From Trichostrongylus colubriformis (lineage: Eukaryota; Nematoda; Chromadorea; Rhabditida; Trichostrongylidae), in contig OZ022259.1 in the NCBI GenBank assembly GCA_963978905.1, positions 11,594,001-11,658,000 of the forward strand: 64,000 nucleotides of DNA, given 5' to 3'. Numbering within the stretch: the stretch's first letter is position 1; each line of letters starts with the position of its first letter. The position numbers were made by a program, and so were the translations under genes. Below, one piece after another: positions 44,601-53,160 of the stretch. The notes under the pieces are model-generated. The model was not told the DNA's origin. It searched no databases and saw only the letters and a program-made list of their open reading frames with translations.

Positions 44601-47000
44601 CGAGCTGAACCAAAGTTGCCGCACCTCACCACGCAGCCAAGGCGCTTCGCGCTCGGCAGGTTCAGAAGCAGCAGTGAACTGTCGTGCGTGGTGATTCAAT
44701 CCAAATGTCTTAGCCCACTCCTCGGCTTCAGCGCAGGAAGGAGCTCACCTGTGGGGACAACGCAACACCCATTAGCACTGCAAGCACTGGTACCTGCCTG
44801 GATGAGGTCCACGAATAGTCAAACTGAGATTAGAACAGGAAACGGACCTTCTCAGCATCGGGAATGGTGCTATTTGTCCAGATGGCATCGAATCCCTTCT
44901 TCACCTCCGGTGTGAGCATTTTGATGAAGCGAGGAGTAGTATCGAAGTCGAATTGGTCATTAACTGAAACCTTAGTGACGAGTGCTACGACAGCCGCATT
45001 GTTTCGTATTCCGGTATACACAAAAAAGCAGCATGCAAATGTTCCAGCATAAAAAAATCGGGTAATCCTCTTACTGCACCTGCAACTGGTCCCGTCCTAA
45101 ACTCAAAAACTGCGGCTCGTTCCGCGTCAGTAAGCGATGCGACAATTTCAAAAGTCCTCTTTTGTTCGTCAACGCACGCAGTCCCATTTTGATAATTGGC
45201 CCAGACCTTCAATTATACACAATTTATGACGAATTCATCATTCACGGGAATGTGACAAGACCCGAGAATCTGGCAAAAATAGGGACGTACCTCTTTCAGC
45301 TCATCAGCCTGTTTTGTTGGTAACTTCGTGACGAACGGTGGCAGTCCACATGGGATTCTCTGAGATCAGCATTATTTAGCTCATTCCGTTGGATCAAAGC
45401 AATCAACTTGGAATTTTATGGACCTTTTTTTAATTGCACTGTTATAGCTAGACAGCTGCGCGTGTAGGTGATGACAATGTATTTGTTATTGGTGTAGGCT
45501 GCGAACTGAAGCTCCGGAATGTCGTCGGTCGTGTGACCAATGAACCAAACCCTTCCCTAGTCAATTGTGCCTATTATTTGAGGTCAGCTCTACCGTACTA
45601 CATATCGGTCTGCCAAAAACCTCATTCGTACTTTCGAACTTTCGTACATTCGTACATTCGAACTTTTAGCGATTGAACTAGATATGTGCGCACTGTAGTG
45701 GATTCGAATGCCTAAAAGTCAAAAATTAAAGGGTAGGGCTTTCTGAAAAGCAGCAGTCAGAGCTGGCCACTCTGCATCTCATGTCACGAGGCAAGATGGT
45801 CTTCGGCGCACAATAGTGCCTGTATTTCCTACTACTCTTAGTTGGAAAACCAGATTCTATGCAGAGTCTTTCCCACTATTTTAGGTTGGGAGAACTAGAT
45901 TCCCAAGAGAGTCTCGGAGCTCAGCGTCTCCGAAAACTATGCTAGAGTGAGGTTCTAGACAGAGTCTACACTCTTGTTCCGGAGGATGATAACAACGAAG
46001 CTGTACATACCAGTCCACAATAATATCGTGATCCTCATCACTTTTACTGGTTTTTGATAGCCTTTCCTTTGTATGCCCCAGGGCGGACTAGTTTTTTAAT
46101 CCTCGTGTTACTTTTCCATAGAGTGCGTCACAGTGTGGTCGCGATATATAGCAGCTCGAAACCTGCGCATCTGGCAGTTCGGATTCTGGCACAAGTCTTC
46201 AAGTATCTGAGCCTTCACGCTGTCCCAAGAAAACTTGTTTCACTGAATGAAAAATAAACCCTGTGTTTTTATTGAGCCATTTCTTCACGTTAAAACCATC
46301 AATGCGATCTCTGCAGAAATCTTGGAAATCGAATGAGTGGCGCAGACCAGTGCTCAACCCCCGTCGTAAATGTCTATGGTCTATCTCCGTAAAGTGTGAT
46401 CACCGAAACAAGCTCAACGTGGTTAAGAATGCTACTGATTGCTAATGATAGTGCCGTGACAAGAATACATTTATGTAGCGGCACTGTATTTTAGGTGTAC
46501 TGTAGCACGGCAAACACAAAGCTTATGTTAGTACGTAGTATATGTTAGTACGACATCTAAATCCACTCGAAACCACTTAAATATGGCTTATTAACTTGCG
46601 AGAGCTACAGATGGGGTCAATCTGCATTAAAAACTATTCTGCCAGTACAGTCTGTGGCTCAATTTTGCCAGGGCTTAGAAAGCATCATCGTGTTAACAAT
46701 AATACCAGTCAGAAGGAGTCGAACTGGCCTGTTGGAATGCAATTATTTATTCGGTCATCCATGGCCTACTCGTTAAGTTCAAAAATGCCAAAAACTTTCT
46801 ATTATAATTCAAAAAGGCCTTCATATATTCCCACGATTCTGTGTGAAAGGTGAATCCGCAGCGCGTGGCGAGGTGAACAGTCTACTAGAACTCATCACAA
46901 CAAGTTCCATTAACTCACGACTAAATCAGATTAAACTCACGGTTTTCGATTGCGCCGCGGCCAGAACGATAAAAGCAAGGTAGCTCCACCAAGCCAGCAT
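38694..47000 (-). CDS. Secreted SXP/RAL-2 (DUF148) family protein, 7 exons, 202 aa
   Basis: Exons on the minus strand: 47,000-46,941, 45,359-45,291, 45,206-45,080, 44,963-44,848, 41,703-41,626, 41,564-41,481 and 38,768-38,694; all junctions are GT-AG and keep frame (609 bp including TGA). Residues 1-17 form a signal peptide (MLAWWSYLAFIVLAAA, then Q). The mature protein is helical and acidic/basic-rich, with a DUF148-like pattern: PRFIKMLTPEVKKGFDAIWT, then HKQLQEYAEKNFNAEQKEGF, then IVKAKKAMDERISKLS. Residues about 26-80 resemble residues about 92-152, a tandem internal duplication. SXP/RAL-2 proteins are nematode-specific secreted antigens of unknown biochemical role. Length fits the family. 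An acceptor (CTCTTCAG) abuts the ATG, suggesting spliced-leader addition. Introns of 2.7 and 3.1 kb are full of repeats. Exon choice rests on frame and consensus only. Confidence 0.85.
38823..38970. mobile_element. 148-bp foldback element in the last intron of the DUF148 gene
   Basis: TTTCGGAAACCCTGATAAGG with CGTGGCCTACGGAC at 38,823-38,857 matches the reverse complement of 38,936-38,970 (GTCCGTAGGCCAGGCCCTAT, CAGGCGCTTCGAAA). The loop is GA-rich (GTGAGTGGCAAGAGTGAGAG). It has no frame and fits a MITE. Confidence 0.6.
39625..39705 (+). repeat. Dispersed repeat family C, short copy
   Basis: ATCTGTTTTCGAAATTTTCG, GAACGACTCTACAAGCG and AAGTTGTGAAGGTTTTTCTG follow the same order as 42,945-43,010 and the reverse complement of 43,845-43,930. 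It lies in the last intron of the DUF148 gene. Confidence 0.5.
39733..40015. mobile_element. MITE family B copy 1, AAAGGAATCGTC termini
   Basis: The ends AAAGGAATCGTC (39,733-39,744) and GACGATTCCTTT (40,004-40,015) are perfect inverted repeats, with imperfect pairing further inward (AGTTTCTTTGTT against AACAAGAAACTC; GGGCCGCATG against CATGCAACC). A second copy with the same order of landmarks is at 62,876-63,299: GGGCCGCATGTTAAGTTTTG, GTTGTCCGCCG, GAACGCATTGTAGGAA and GAATTCTCACCTTTTC. It lies in the last intron of the DUF148 gene. No coding capacity. Confidence 0.75.
40775..40885 (-). repeat. Dispersed GC-rich repeat, copy in DUF148 intron
   Basis: On the minus strand the landmarks GCGCGAAGAGCGTGGCGGTC, TCCAGTTCAGGTGCTCCGAC and CTACAAGC correspond to GCGCGAAGCGCCTTGGCTGC, TTCAGCTCGAATGTCTGG and CTGCACCTC on the minus strand at 44,560-44,700. 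The 106-codon frame over it is taken to be a shadow of the repeat. Confidence 0.4.
42045..42115. repeat. Perfect 32-bp inverted repeat with 7-base loop
   Basis: GAGTAATTTCCCGAAAAACC plus AGAGAACGAGTC (42,045-42,076) is followed by the loop ATATGGA and the exact complement (42,084-42,115). No mismatch in 32 pairs means it is very young or maintained. It lies in the 3.1-kb intron of the DUF148 gene. Confidence 0.95.
42870..43015 (+). repeat. Dispersed repeat family C, plus-strand copy
   Basis: GTGGCCATTCGGAATGGGAT, ACATATGGTCCCACGTG, TTTTCGGACGCTGATCTCG, AATTTGCAGAACGATTCTCT and GAGCGGAGTTGTAGAGG. The block occurs inverted at 43,845-43,985 with about 90 percent visible identity. Both copies sit in the same DUF148 intron. 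Confidence 0.75.
43050..43520. mobile_element. TIR element family F, copy 1
   Basis: The left arm (43,059-43,150: GTTCTTGCGTGAAACC, GTGTTCAGGGAGTCAAATTA, CCCCAAGGGAC, TTTTTAGCCAATTCG) is inverted at the right (43,420-43,519: GGATTTGGCTGAAAATT, GGGATAATTCGACCCCCTG, CACGAATATCATAATC, TTACGCAACAACGCC). The same architecture and words form the element at 52,200-52,640. There is no transposase. It lies in the large DUF148 intron. Confidence 0.65.
43684..43766 (-). repeat. tRNA-like (SINE/tRNA pseudogene) segment
   Basis: On the minus strand AGTGGCTTATTGGTAGTG contains an A-box match (TGGCTTATTGG, complement of 43,746-43,756). It is followed about 30 bases on by a degenerate B-box (ATGGATTTGCTCC), the tRNA-like ending CCCGCCGGTGCTGAC, and a TTTTTT stop for RNA polymerase III. 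B-box decay suggests it is not active. Confidence 0.45.
43845..43985 (-). repeat. Dispersed repeat family C, minus-strand copy
   Basis: Inverse of 42,870-43,015: CTCCATAACTCCGCTCAGAG, AATCGTTCTGCAAATTTC, ATTCGAGATCAGCGTTCG, CATGTGTATCCCATTCC and GAATGGCCAC. The pair could form a long stem of about 140 bases in the DUF148 pre-mRNA. Confidence 0.75.
44560..44700 (-). repeat. Dispersed GC-rich repeat, second copy
   Basis: See 40,775-40,885 for the shared words. This copy reads GAACCTGCCGAGCGCGAAGC through GGTGAGGTGCGGCAACTTTG and CCTCCTGGACAAGGCCAGG on the minus strand, just downstream of exon 4 of the DUF148 gene. Confidence 0.45.
45830..45985 (+). repeat. Diverged short tandem units in DUF148 intron 1
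   Basis: Three related units around AACCAGATTCTATGCAGAGTC, AACTAGATTCCCAAGAGAGT and GAGGTTCTAGACAGAGTC, about 60 bases apart. A nearby run, TTTCGTACATTCGTACATTC (about 45,640), is a short 10-bp tandem. Confidence 0.4.
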
Positions 47001-47008
47001 CTGAAGAG
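47001..47008 (-). promoter_or_regulatory. Splice acceptor abutting the DUF148 start codon
   Basis: On the minus strand CTCTTCAG ends one base before ATG 47,000. With no upstream coding exon this is best read as a spliced-leader trans-splice site; a cis intron in the 5' leader is the alternative. Confidence 0.5.
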
Positions 47009-48540
47009 AGCGGTGATATTTCTGAAGAAATTATACGTTAAGTAGGGAAGGCACAATAGACCCTGGTGAATCGCTACTGAACTGAGGATAAATTAGTGGC
47101 GCATTCTGTGAGAGCAATCACATGAAACTCGGTCAAGCATTCGAGACAATATGTTATGGATTTAAAAAAGAAAGTGAAAGAACAGAACTGGTTCACACGC
47201 TGGACAATACTTCAGCGGAGTATGTGATAGGGCAGAGAGCCGGATCCTCTTTTATAGGAGGGCGAAACTGGAAACTGGATTGATTGCGCAAAAAAACGCA
47301 CTAGTAGTCGAATGTTGAAACCTACATTTCCTCGCCACCACGCAAAAAATGAACTAGTATGCAAGCAGATCCGTGCCGCAGCCACTAATATACGTTTCTT
47401 AGACAGATGCCTTTTTTTGACTTGAAGGATTTGACAATGGTAGGGGTAGTCTGAGTGAAGAAACCTTTCTAAAGTGGATACTCGAAATGAAAACCACAGT
47501 TTTGGGAAGAGTATATATGACAAGTTTTCCGGTGAAAAAGAAAGCCTCCAGGTTTCGCAAGAGCCGTTTCCTTTACCATCTGCCACCTGTGCTGACATGG
47601 CCCGCCCTTTTTGGTCACGAGGCCCACCCCGTCAGACTTGCGAATGGATCCTAATTCCAGGGTTTTCACCGTTCCAGTCCATTTTTCTACACCTTCGCAC
47701 TACGAAGCACCTTAACTTCCACGGTCGACAATGTTAATATTTGGTCCGAACTACCCCGATCACTGCCTTTAGGGTGGTTGCTCATTTGGCTTAAACAGCC
47801 ACGTGGAGCATTTTTGCTGTCTATTCTTCAGTGGTAAGTACCGAAGTTGATAGTCATGATAAGTTCAGGAATGCAGTTACCTCATCGAAGAAGATACGAA
47901 TGAACAGGTGTGCAAGATAAAGGTGTCTTGAAATTATATGGCAGTCAAAAATTCCATTCTAAAAGCTCAAAAAATTTTCTAAAGTGATAGTAAGTGGCTG
48001 AGTCTTCAGCGTCCGCATCTGCATGACGTAATTTAGTAAATATGATCCCATACCATTATTGATAAACAATGAACAACGGCAAATAAATAACACGTTAACA
48101 TATAAGAAGACATATAACACAGCGTACAAACACGAACAAGTGGTTAAATTTAAATATAATATATATAGATATAATGCATATTCAATATTACACCGAAACA
48201 CCACCTGCTGCTAAAGTCGTACCACCCTTCATGGTTCGAGCACAAGTGATTAGCGAGTGATATGATACTTACTTGGTGACTTATTGTTAGTGTCATCTTG
48301 ATTAAGCGCTATGTAATCAAGAGGGGCACATTGCATTATGCTGAGAAGCAGAGACACGTAGCCACACCCTGCCGCCGACATCGCAAAGTAAGAACGCGGC
48401 CTCGCTGCACGGTTCAGGCACAAATGAAAAGGGAGCATTCCTGTTTTCAAAGATTGGTCCTAACACTAGTAGTGAAGTGAAAACACATCCACATACAAAC
48501 TCTTCAGACTTCTTCATGTTATCACAATGATGAAAACTAA
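47009..48540. other. Upstream region of the DUF148 gene, no feature recognised
   Basis: About 1.5 kb with frames up to 128 codons on the minus strand (47,212-47,598) that match nothing known. It would hold the promoter of the DUF148 gene, but no motif could be identified by eye. Confidence 0.4.
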
Positions 48541-48543
48541 TAG

Positions 48544-49020
48544 CATGAAAATGACAATGACTAGGAATAAATCAATGAAAAAAAATCTTTACACCAACGT
48601 TTCCTTCAAATGACAGAGCAGTAACAGTGGGATAAGGTGCAGTGATTAACTTTAGCATCAGGCAAACATCTACCGTAACCCTGGAAGACGTTACCTTCGG
48701 TGTCAGACTCAGAGTTCTCATGCCGAACTTAATAGCGAACCATACCAGGAAAATTAGCCGCACTGAGAATTGCATGTCTTGACACCCTTATGAGTTTTGA
48801 TGACCGCTATGGACAAGAGAAAGAGCAAATAAATAAGCGATCAAGTGTGTAAACATCCTGTTCATTTCAGACAATTCAGATTGGGACCAGAATAATATTT
48901 CCATTTTCCACTTCGGTTTCGGGTTCCCCTTTAAGTTCTGTTCTCTTCAGTCTTATCTTGTGGTAATTGACTATTTGAAACCACGTTTGCTTCATTGTGG
49001 GACAATGCATACGGTCCTGA
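48544..49020 (+). repeat. Dispersed repeat family D, copy 2
   Basis: GCATGAAAATGACAATGACT, ACACCAACGTTTCCTT, ATGACAGAGCAGTAACAG, AGCATCAGGCAAACATC and CAGACTCAGAGTTCTCATGC are matched almost word for word at 50,245-50,440. The downstream half matches 24,540-24,700. Confidence 0.75.
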
Positions 49021-49026
49021 AAACTA

Positions 49027-50242
49027 CCCTAAAGTCTCATAGATAAGAGCGGTTTGATTTACCGGTAAAAAAAAATTCTTAAAAATTCTTAAAATTCTTT
49101 TAAGAACTTTTAAAAGTTAGCATTGTTTCAAATTCCTCTCCAGCAGCAGTCACTCCCAATGCAACAGTAAAATTAGATTTCTCATAGCCGGTTTCGCAAT
49201 TTCAACTTCGGGAGATCATAACTCGGCTCAGACTGCATCTTTTCTCACAGAATAAGCACCATTTGATTCGCTGCACTTTTGGAAGTATTATGAATATTTG
49301 CATATCTTATATTGAAGATGGGCTCATGATTCATAGAGCGCGAAAACAAAAAAAGTCGACTTCAAACCATCATTCTTTCCGAACACATTGCTGCTGAAGA
49401 AGCTGTCCAGATGTTTGGAAAAGTGGGGCATAGTTAGCGCTAGATCTGGTGAATATGATAGACGAGTAATGGCTTCAGCCTTCAACTGCTTCAATTACTA
49501 GAAGAGGATTTGTGGAAAATGCGCTTGCGCATAGCTGCCCTGAGGGGTCCCTCGGCACCCATTTCTTTGGGTTTTTCCAAATTAAGGCTACTTGAGGTGG
49601 TTGGTCAAGCTTGTTTGTTGAGGACCAATACTTGTGGATATCCCCTGCAAGTATGGGCGCTCATCGCTTTCTGTCGCTTTAGTTAAAGCAATTTGATCAA
49701 TTGAAAATTCGAGCAACTCGTTCTCATTTCTCCACTTCTGAAACCAGGGACAAAGTGTTCCATCCAATGCTTCACCCCCTCCTCTTGCAGCACTCACACT
49801 TGTGGTCACCTTCGCTGGGACTCAGCTAAACAAAAACTCGTGAAGTGAAGTCATCTAAAAAGTGCCATTTTCGCAATACTTTATAATTTTCCTAATGACT
49901 CGAAAAACTTGTAACATTTGAAGAAAAGCATATATCCGGAAAGAGCAACTTTTTCTCCATCTAAGGAGCACAACTTGTAATTTAATTCATGTAAACGCGC
50001 TTCGAAATTTGAGTTTATCTTGTGAACGCGCGAATGCGGCCAGAACTTTCCTTACAACCTAATAAAAAAATAGCAATAGAAAAAGTATAGAGAACAGTAA
50101 GAATAAAGGTAAAGTTGTAGGCTATTAATGCAATAATCATGAGCACACAGCGCCAAAGAAAAACGTATACAAACGTCAATTTTCATTTTCTAGCACAAAC
50201 CGCTCTTATCTACGGGCCGCTCTTATCTATGGGACTTTAGGG
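49027..50242. mobile_element. 1.2-kb TIR element flanked by TA (Tc1/mariner-like)
   Basis: The left end CCCTAAAGTCTCATAGATAA with GAGCGG is inverted at the right end (CCGCTCTTATCTATGGGACT with TTAGGG), and CAAACCGCTCTTATCT pairs further in. TA lies directly outside each end (49,025-49,026 and 50,243-50,244), as for Tc1/mariner insertions. CCGCTCTTATCT is duplicated at the right end (50,200-50,229). No transposase frame is found inside; a 73-codon frame (minus 49,588-49,809) is not a transposase. It is non-autonomous and separates two copies of repeat family D. Confidence 0.65.
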
Positions 50243-50244
50243 TA

Positions 50245-50530
50245 GCATGGAAATGACAGTGACTAGGAACCGATCAATGAAAAAAATCTTCACACCAACG
50301 TTTCCTTTAGATGACAGAGCAGTAATAGAGGGATAAGGGGAAGTGAGTTATCTTCAGCATCAGGCAATTATCTTCCGTCACCCTGAAAGACGTAAACTTC
50401 GCTGCCAGACTCAGAGTTCTCATGCCGAACTCTGAGTCTGACAGAGAAGTCTCATGCGCACTTCGCTGCCAGACTCAGAGTTCTCATGCCGAACTCTGAG
50501 TCTGACAGCGAAGTCTCATGCGCACTTCGA
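50245..50530 (+). repeat. Dispersed repeat family D, copy 3, with duplicated hairpin
   Basis: The first 150 bases match 48,544-48,730. From 50,397 a 64-base unit, CTTCGCTGCCAGACTCAGAG through AGTCTCATGCGCA, occurs twice head to tail (50,397-50,460 and 50,461-50,524). Each unit is itself a hairpin: CAGACTCAGAGTT pairs with AACTCTGAGTCTG around CTCATGCCG. Only one half of the hairpin is present in copy 2. Confidence 0.8.
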
Positions 50531-51530
50531 ATATGTTGCAGTGTGATTTTAGGGTTTTTGCATCAGGTGCTAATGTTGTAGTTGGAGAGGCAGCATCTCT
50601 CACTTCATTTGCACTATCCCTGGATCATTTATTTGTACACTGAAAGGCATATTTTTGTCGAAGCTCAGCCGAAGGAGGAGCTTTTCTTTCTTCGGTGTTG
50701 AATCTAAATATGGCAGCGGATGCCGAGCACAGTGGATTCCTCTCCCCACTCCAAAATTAGCATCTTGCATCGTAATGTAAACGTCGATGAATTGAAAAAT
50801 GTACCACGATAATAACATAGCGCAACCTGCTTGAATTTCCAAATCCTTATCGCGAACCTCGCACTATGCAAAAGCGATGGTTCATTTTTTGAATTATTGC
50901 AATTTCGATTTTTTTTTTGAATTATTGCAATAACTTTTTGTATTGCAATGGAATTTCGAATTCACTGAGTTACTGATTCGGATATCAAGGAGTAAACCAG
51001 GGAACCATTTTGCTTCTGACTTCAGTGCTTCCTGTTATCACCAATCATTCATCATTTGATCTTGAGCCATAACGTACCGCGTGTAACACATGGTGTTGCA
51101 CCTAAAACCGTTCCTGAATGGCCAGAATCAAATCACAATTTTTTCGTATTTTGAAATTGTATTGTGCTCAAAAGCTGTCACTATATGTTTATGGAGAATA
51201 CATATCTTAATGGGATCTTTCCCTTCCAAAAAGTAGCCTGGATTTGGCATTACGCTTTTGAACACCAGAGCAAGTCGTAACAAAGCAATTGACGGGACAA
51301 CTACTTCCTTCTACAGATGAGACTTCGACTGAGATTACTTTTCTATTGACTGCGGACCTAATTGCCTAGTTGTACAAAAATTTAGTTTTTGCCTAGGAGT
51401 GGCACTGAAACGAAAACGAGTTTTTCTGGTATAATGATGGACAGCTATGTTGTTCTCCATACCCGAAAACGTATCCTGACAGCTTTAGCCCTCACAAACC
51501 GACGGTTTCATGTGACACCAAAAAAGGTGG
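50531..51530. other. No feature recognised
   Basis: About 1 kb of AT-rich sequence with short frames only and T-runs around 50,885-50,925. No gene or repeat edge was found. Confidence 0.4.
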
Positions 51531-51534
51531 TCCT

Positions 51535-51760
51535 GGGGGTGTGTGCAGATATGACAGCGAATCGCCTCGCGGCGCCCCAGTACGACTCGCCGTATCGATC
51601 GCCCTTACAAGGGAGGTCTTTCAGGTCATGACGCGCTTTTGGAAAACGGTTTTTCCCATTATATGGGGGTACCTACATGGAACATATAACTGACTTCCAT
51701 TTTTGCTGTGCGTTCCTACAAATGCCAAAAAAGGAGCGAAAAAATTTTTTCTCGAAAAGG
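51535..51760 (+). repeat. Dispersed repeat family G, plus-strand copy
   Basis: GGGGGTGTGTGCAGATATGA, CAGCGAATCGC, GGTCTTTCAGGTCATGACGC, TATGGGGGTACCTACATGG and CATATAACTGACTTCCATTT are found in the same order on the minus strand at 52,785-53,160. The minus copy is longer because it keeps a GC-rich block that is missing here. Confidence 0.7.
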
Positions 51761-51945
51761 CGATTTTAACCCACTTATTGTAACGCATACCCCTTGTAAC
51801 TTTGATCACGTGCAGATCCAAAGGAGTTCGTCTATTTCACATACAAAACAAAGTGAAACACGGTAAAAAAATAAAATCTTGTCTCCACCATGTACTAAAA
51901 GTACGTAGCAGTTTAATAACGGTTCCCCGAGGTACGGCTACTGCG

Positions 51946-52050
51946 GCGACCGGGTGGCCTACTGGATACGACGACGGACTCTCAAACGGACGAAGTGCGT
52001 AGGTTGGAGGTTCGAAACCCGGCGTTGCGGAACTTTTGCATTTTTTTTTT
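51946..52050 (+). repeat. tRNA-like Pol III unit (SINE or tRNA pseudogene)
   Basis: TGGCCTACTGG (51,955-51,965) matches the A-box, GGTTCGAAACC (52,009-52,019) the B-box at the usual spacing of about 50 bases, and a run of ten T (52,041-52,050) stands where Pol III would stop. The anticodon arm does not pair, so it is not a working tRNA. Confidence 0.5.
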
Positions 52051-52199
52051 GCCTTCACTGTTTCATCTTCACATATGTCTGTTTATGCCAAATGACTATA
52101 ATTTCCGTTGACAGCATGCCAAAATGACTCTATTTACAAATTGTCAATGAATTTGGTGATGTGACCTTTTTGAACATGAAAGGGCCCGTAGCGCTCGAA

Positions 52200-52640
52200 T
52201 TTTGCGATTTCGCACAAAATGAGTCCCATATTCGTTTTCAGGGGGTCAAACTACCCCTAGGTACACATTTCTAGCCAATTCCATATTTTGACCCTAACTT
52301 CGAGAAAGTATGTTTGGCGGTGGTGCATGGTGCACCTTCTATTCGTACAAGAGAATGACTAACAAAACCGATGAAAATCAATGTAATATGCACAGCACGA
52401 GTGCCTATCGCTTTATCTTCACCTACCAAGCATTGAGCAAGAGAAATAGAGAGAATTTCCGGACAAGTAATATCGCCGTCTCCTTCATCGAATGTGCAGT
52501 CGAAGGTATACCAACGCCCAGCCCAAATTTTCGAATTTGGGTCAAAACCTCGATTGGGCTGGAAACTTACCCCTAAGGGTAGTTCGACCTCCTTAACACG
52601 AATATGAAATCCGTTTCACGCAAAAACGCCTCGTTCGTGC
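52200..52640. mobile_element. TIR element family F, copy 2
   Basis: The left arm (CATATTCGTTTTCAGGGGGT, CAAACTACCCCTAGGTAC, TTTCTAGCCAATTC) is inverted at the right (TTGGGCTGGAAACTTACCCC, GGGTAGTTCGACCTCC, CACGAATATGAAATCC, GTTTCACGCAAAAACGCC). Arms are about 90 bases with moderate divergence. It matches the element at 43,050-43,520. Confidence 0.65.
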
Positions 52641-52784
52641 ACTTTGAGAGCTAAAAGGTCAAAAGGCTGGACTGTCAAACTTGCTGAAAACTGACAGTAG
52701 AGGGTAGTCTGGAATTCTAAATGTGATTACTGTACTTATTTTTCATATTTAAGTGTTTCTGAGCCCAAAAACTAAAAATCCAAA

Positions 52785-53160
52785 TTTTGCAAAAATTTGA
52801 CCTCGGCGGGGATCGAACCATCAACCCCGTTTTTGGCATTCGTAAGGGCGCGCAGCAAAAATGGACATCAGTTATATGCTTCCTGTATGTACCCCCATAC
52901 ATGCAAAAAGCGGCATTCAAAAAGCGCGTCATGAGTTGGAAGACCTTCCCTGTTAGGAGCCGGCCGAGCGTGACTGCGTCACGTCTGCGTTTCAACTCAT
53001 GCCACACTGCCTCGCTTGGAGGCTGCGATGCCCTGTCACTGGCACTCGCACCCGCCGCGCCGCCTCGCCGCGGGTGGCCACGCGATTCGTTGTCATATCT
53101 GCACACACCCGGTCCTAGGTGGCCATGCGCAACACACGGTGTTGCCGTGCCCGTTCTCTG
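52785..53160 (-). repeat. Dispersed repeat family G, minus-strand copy with tRNA-like B-box
   Basis: Inverse of 51,535-51,760 plus extra GC-rich sequence (53,000-53,110). At its downstream (left) end the minus strand reads GATGGTTCGATCCCCGCCG, a good B-box and tRNA-like 3' part at 52,804-52,822, but no A-box is seen. Both long frames across it (141 codons plus, 178 codons minus) come from the repeat and are not called genes. Confidence 0.65.
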
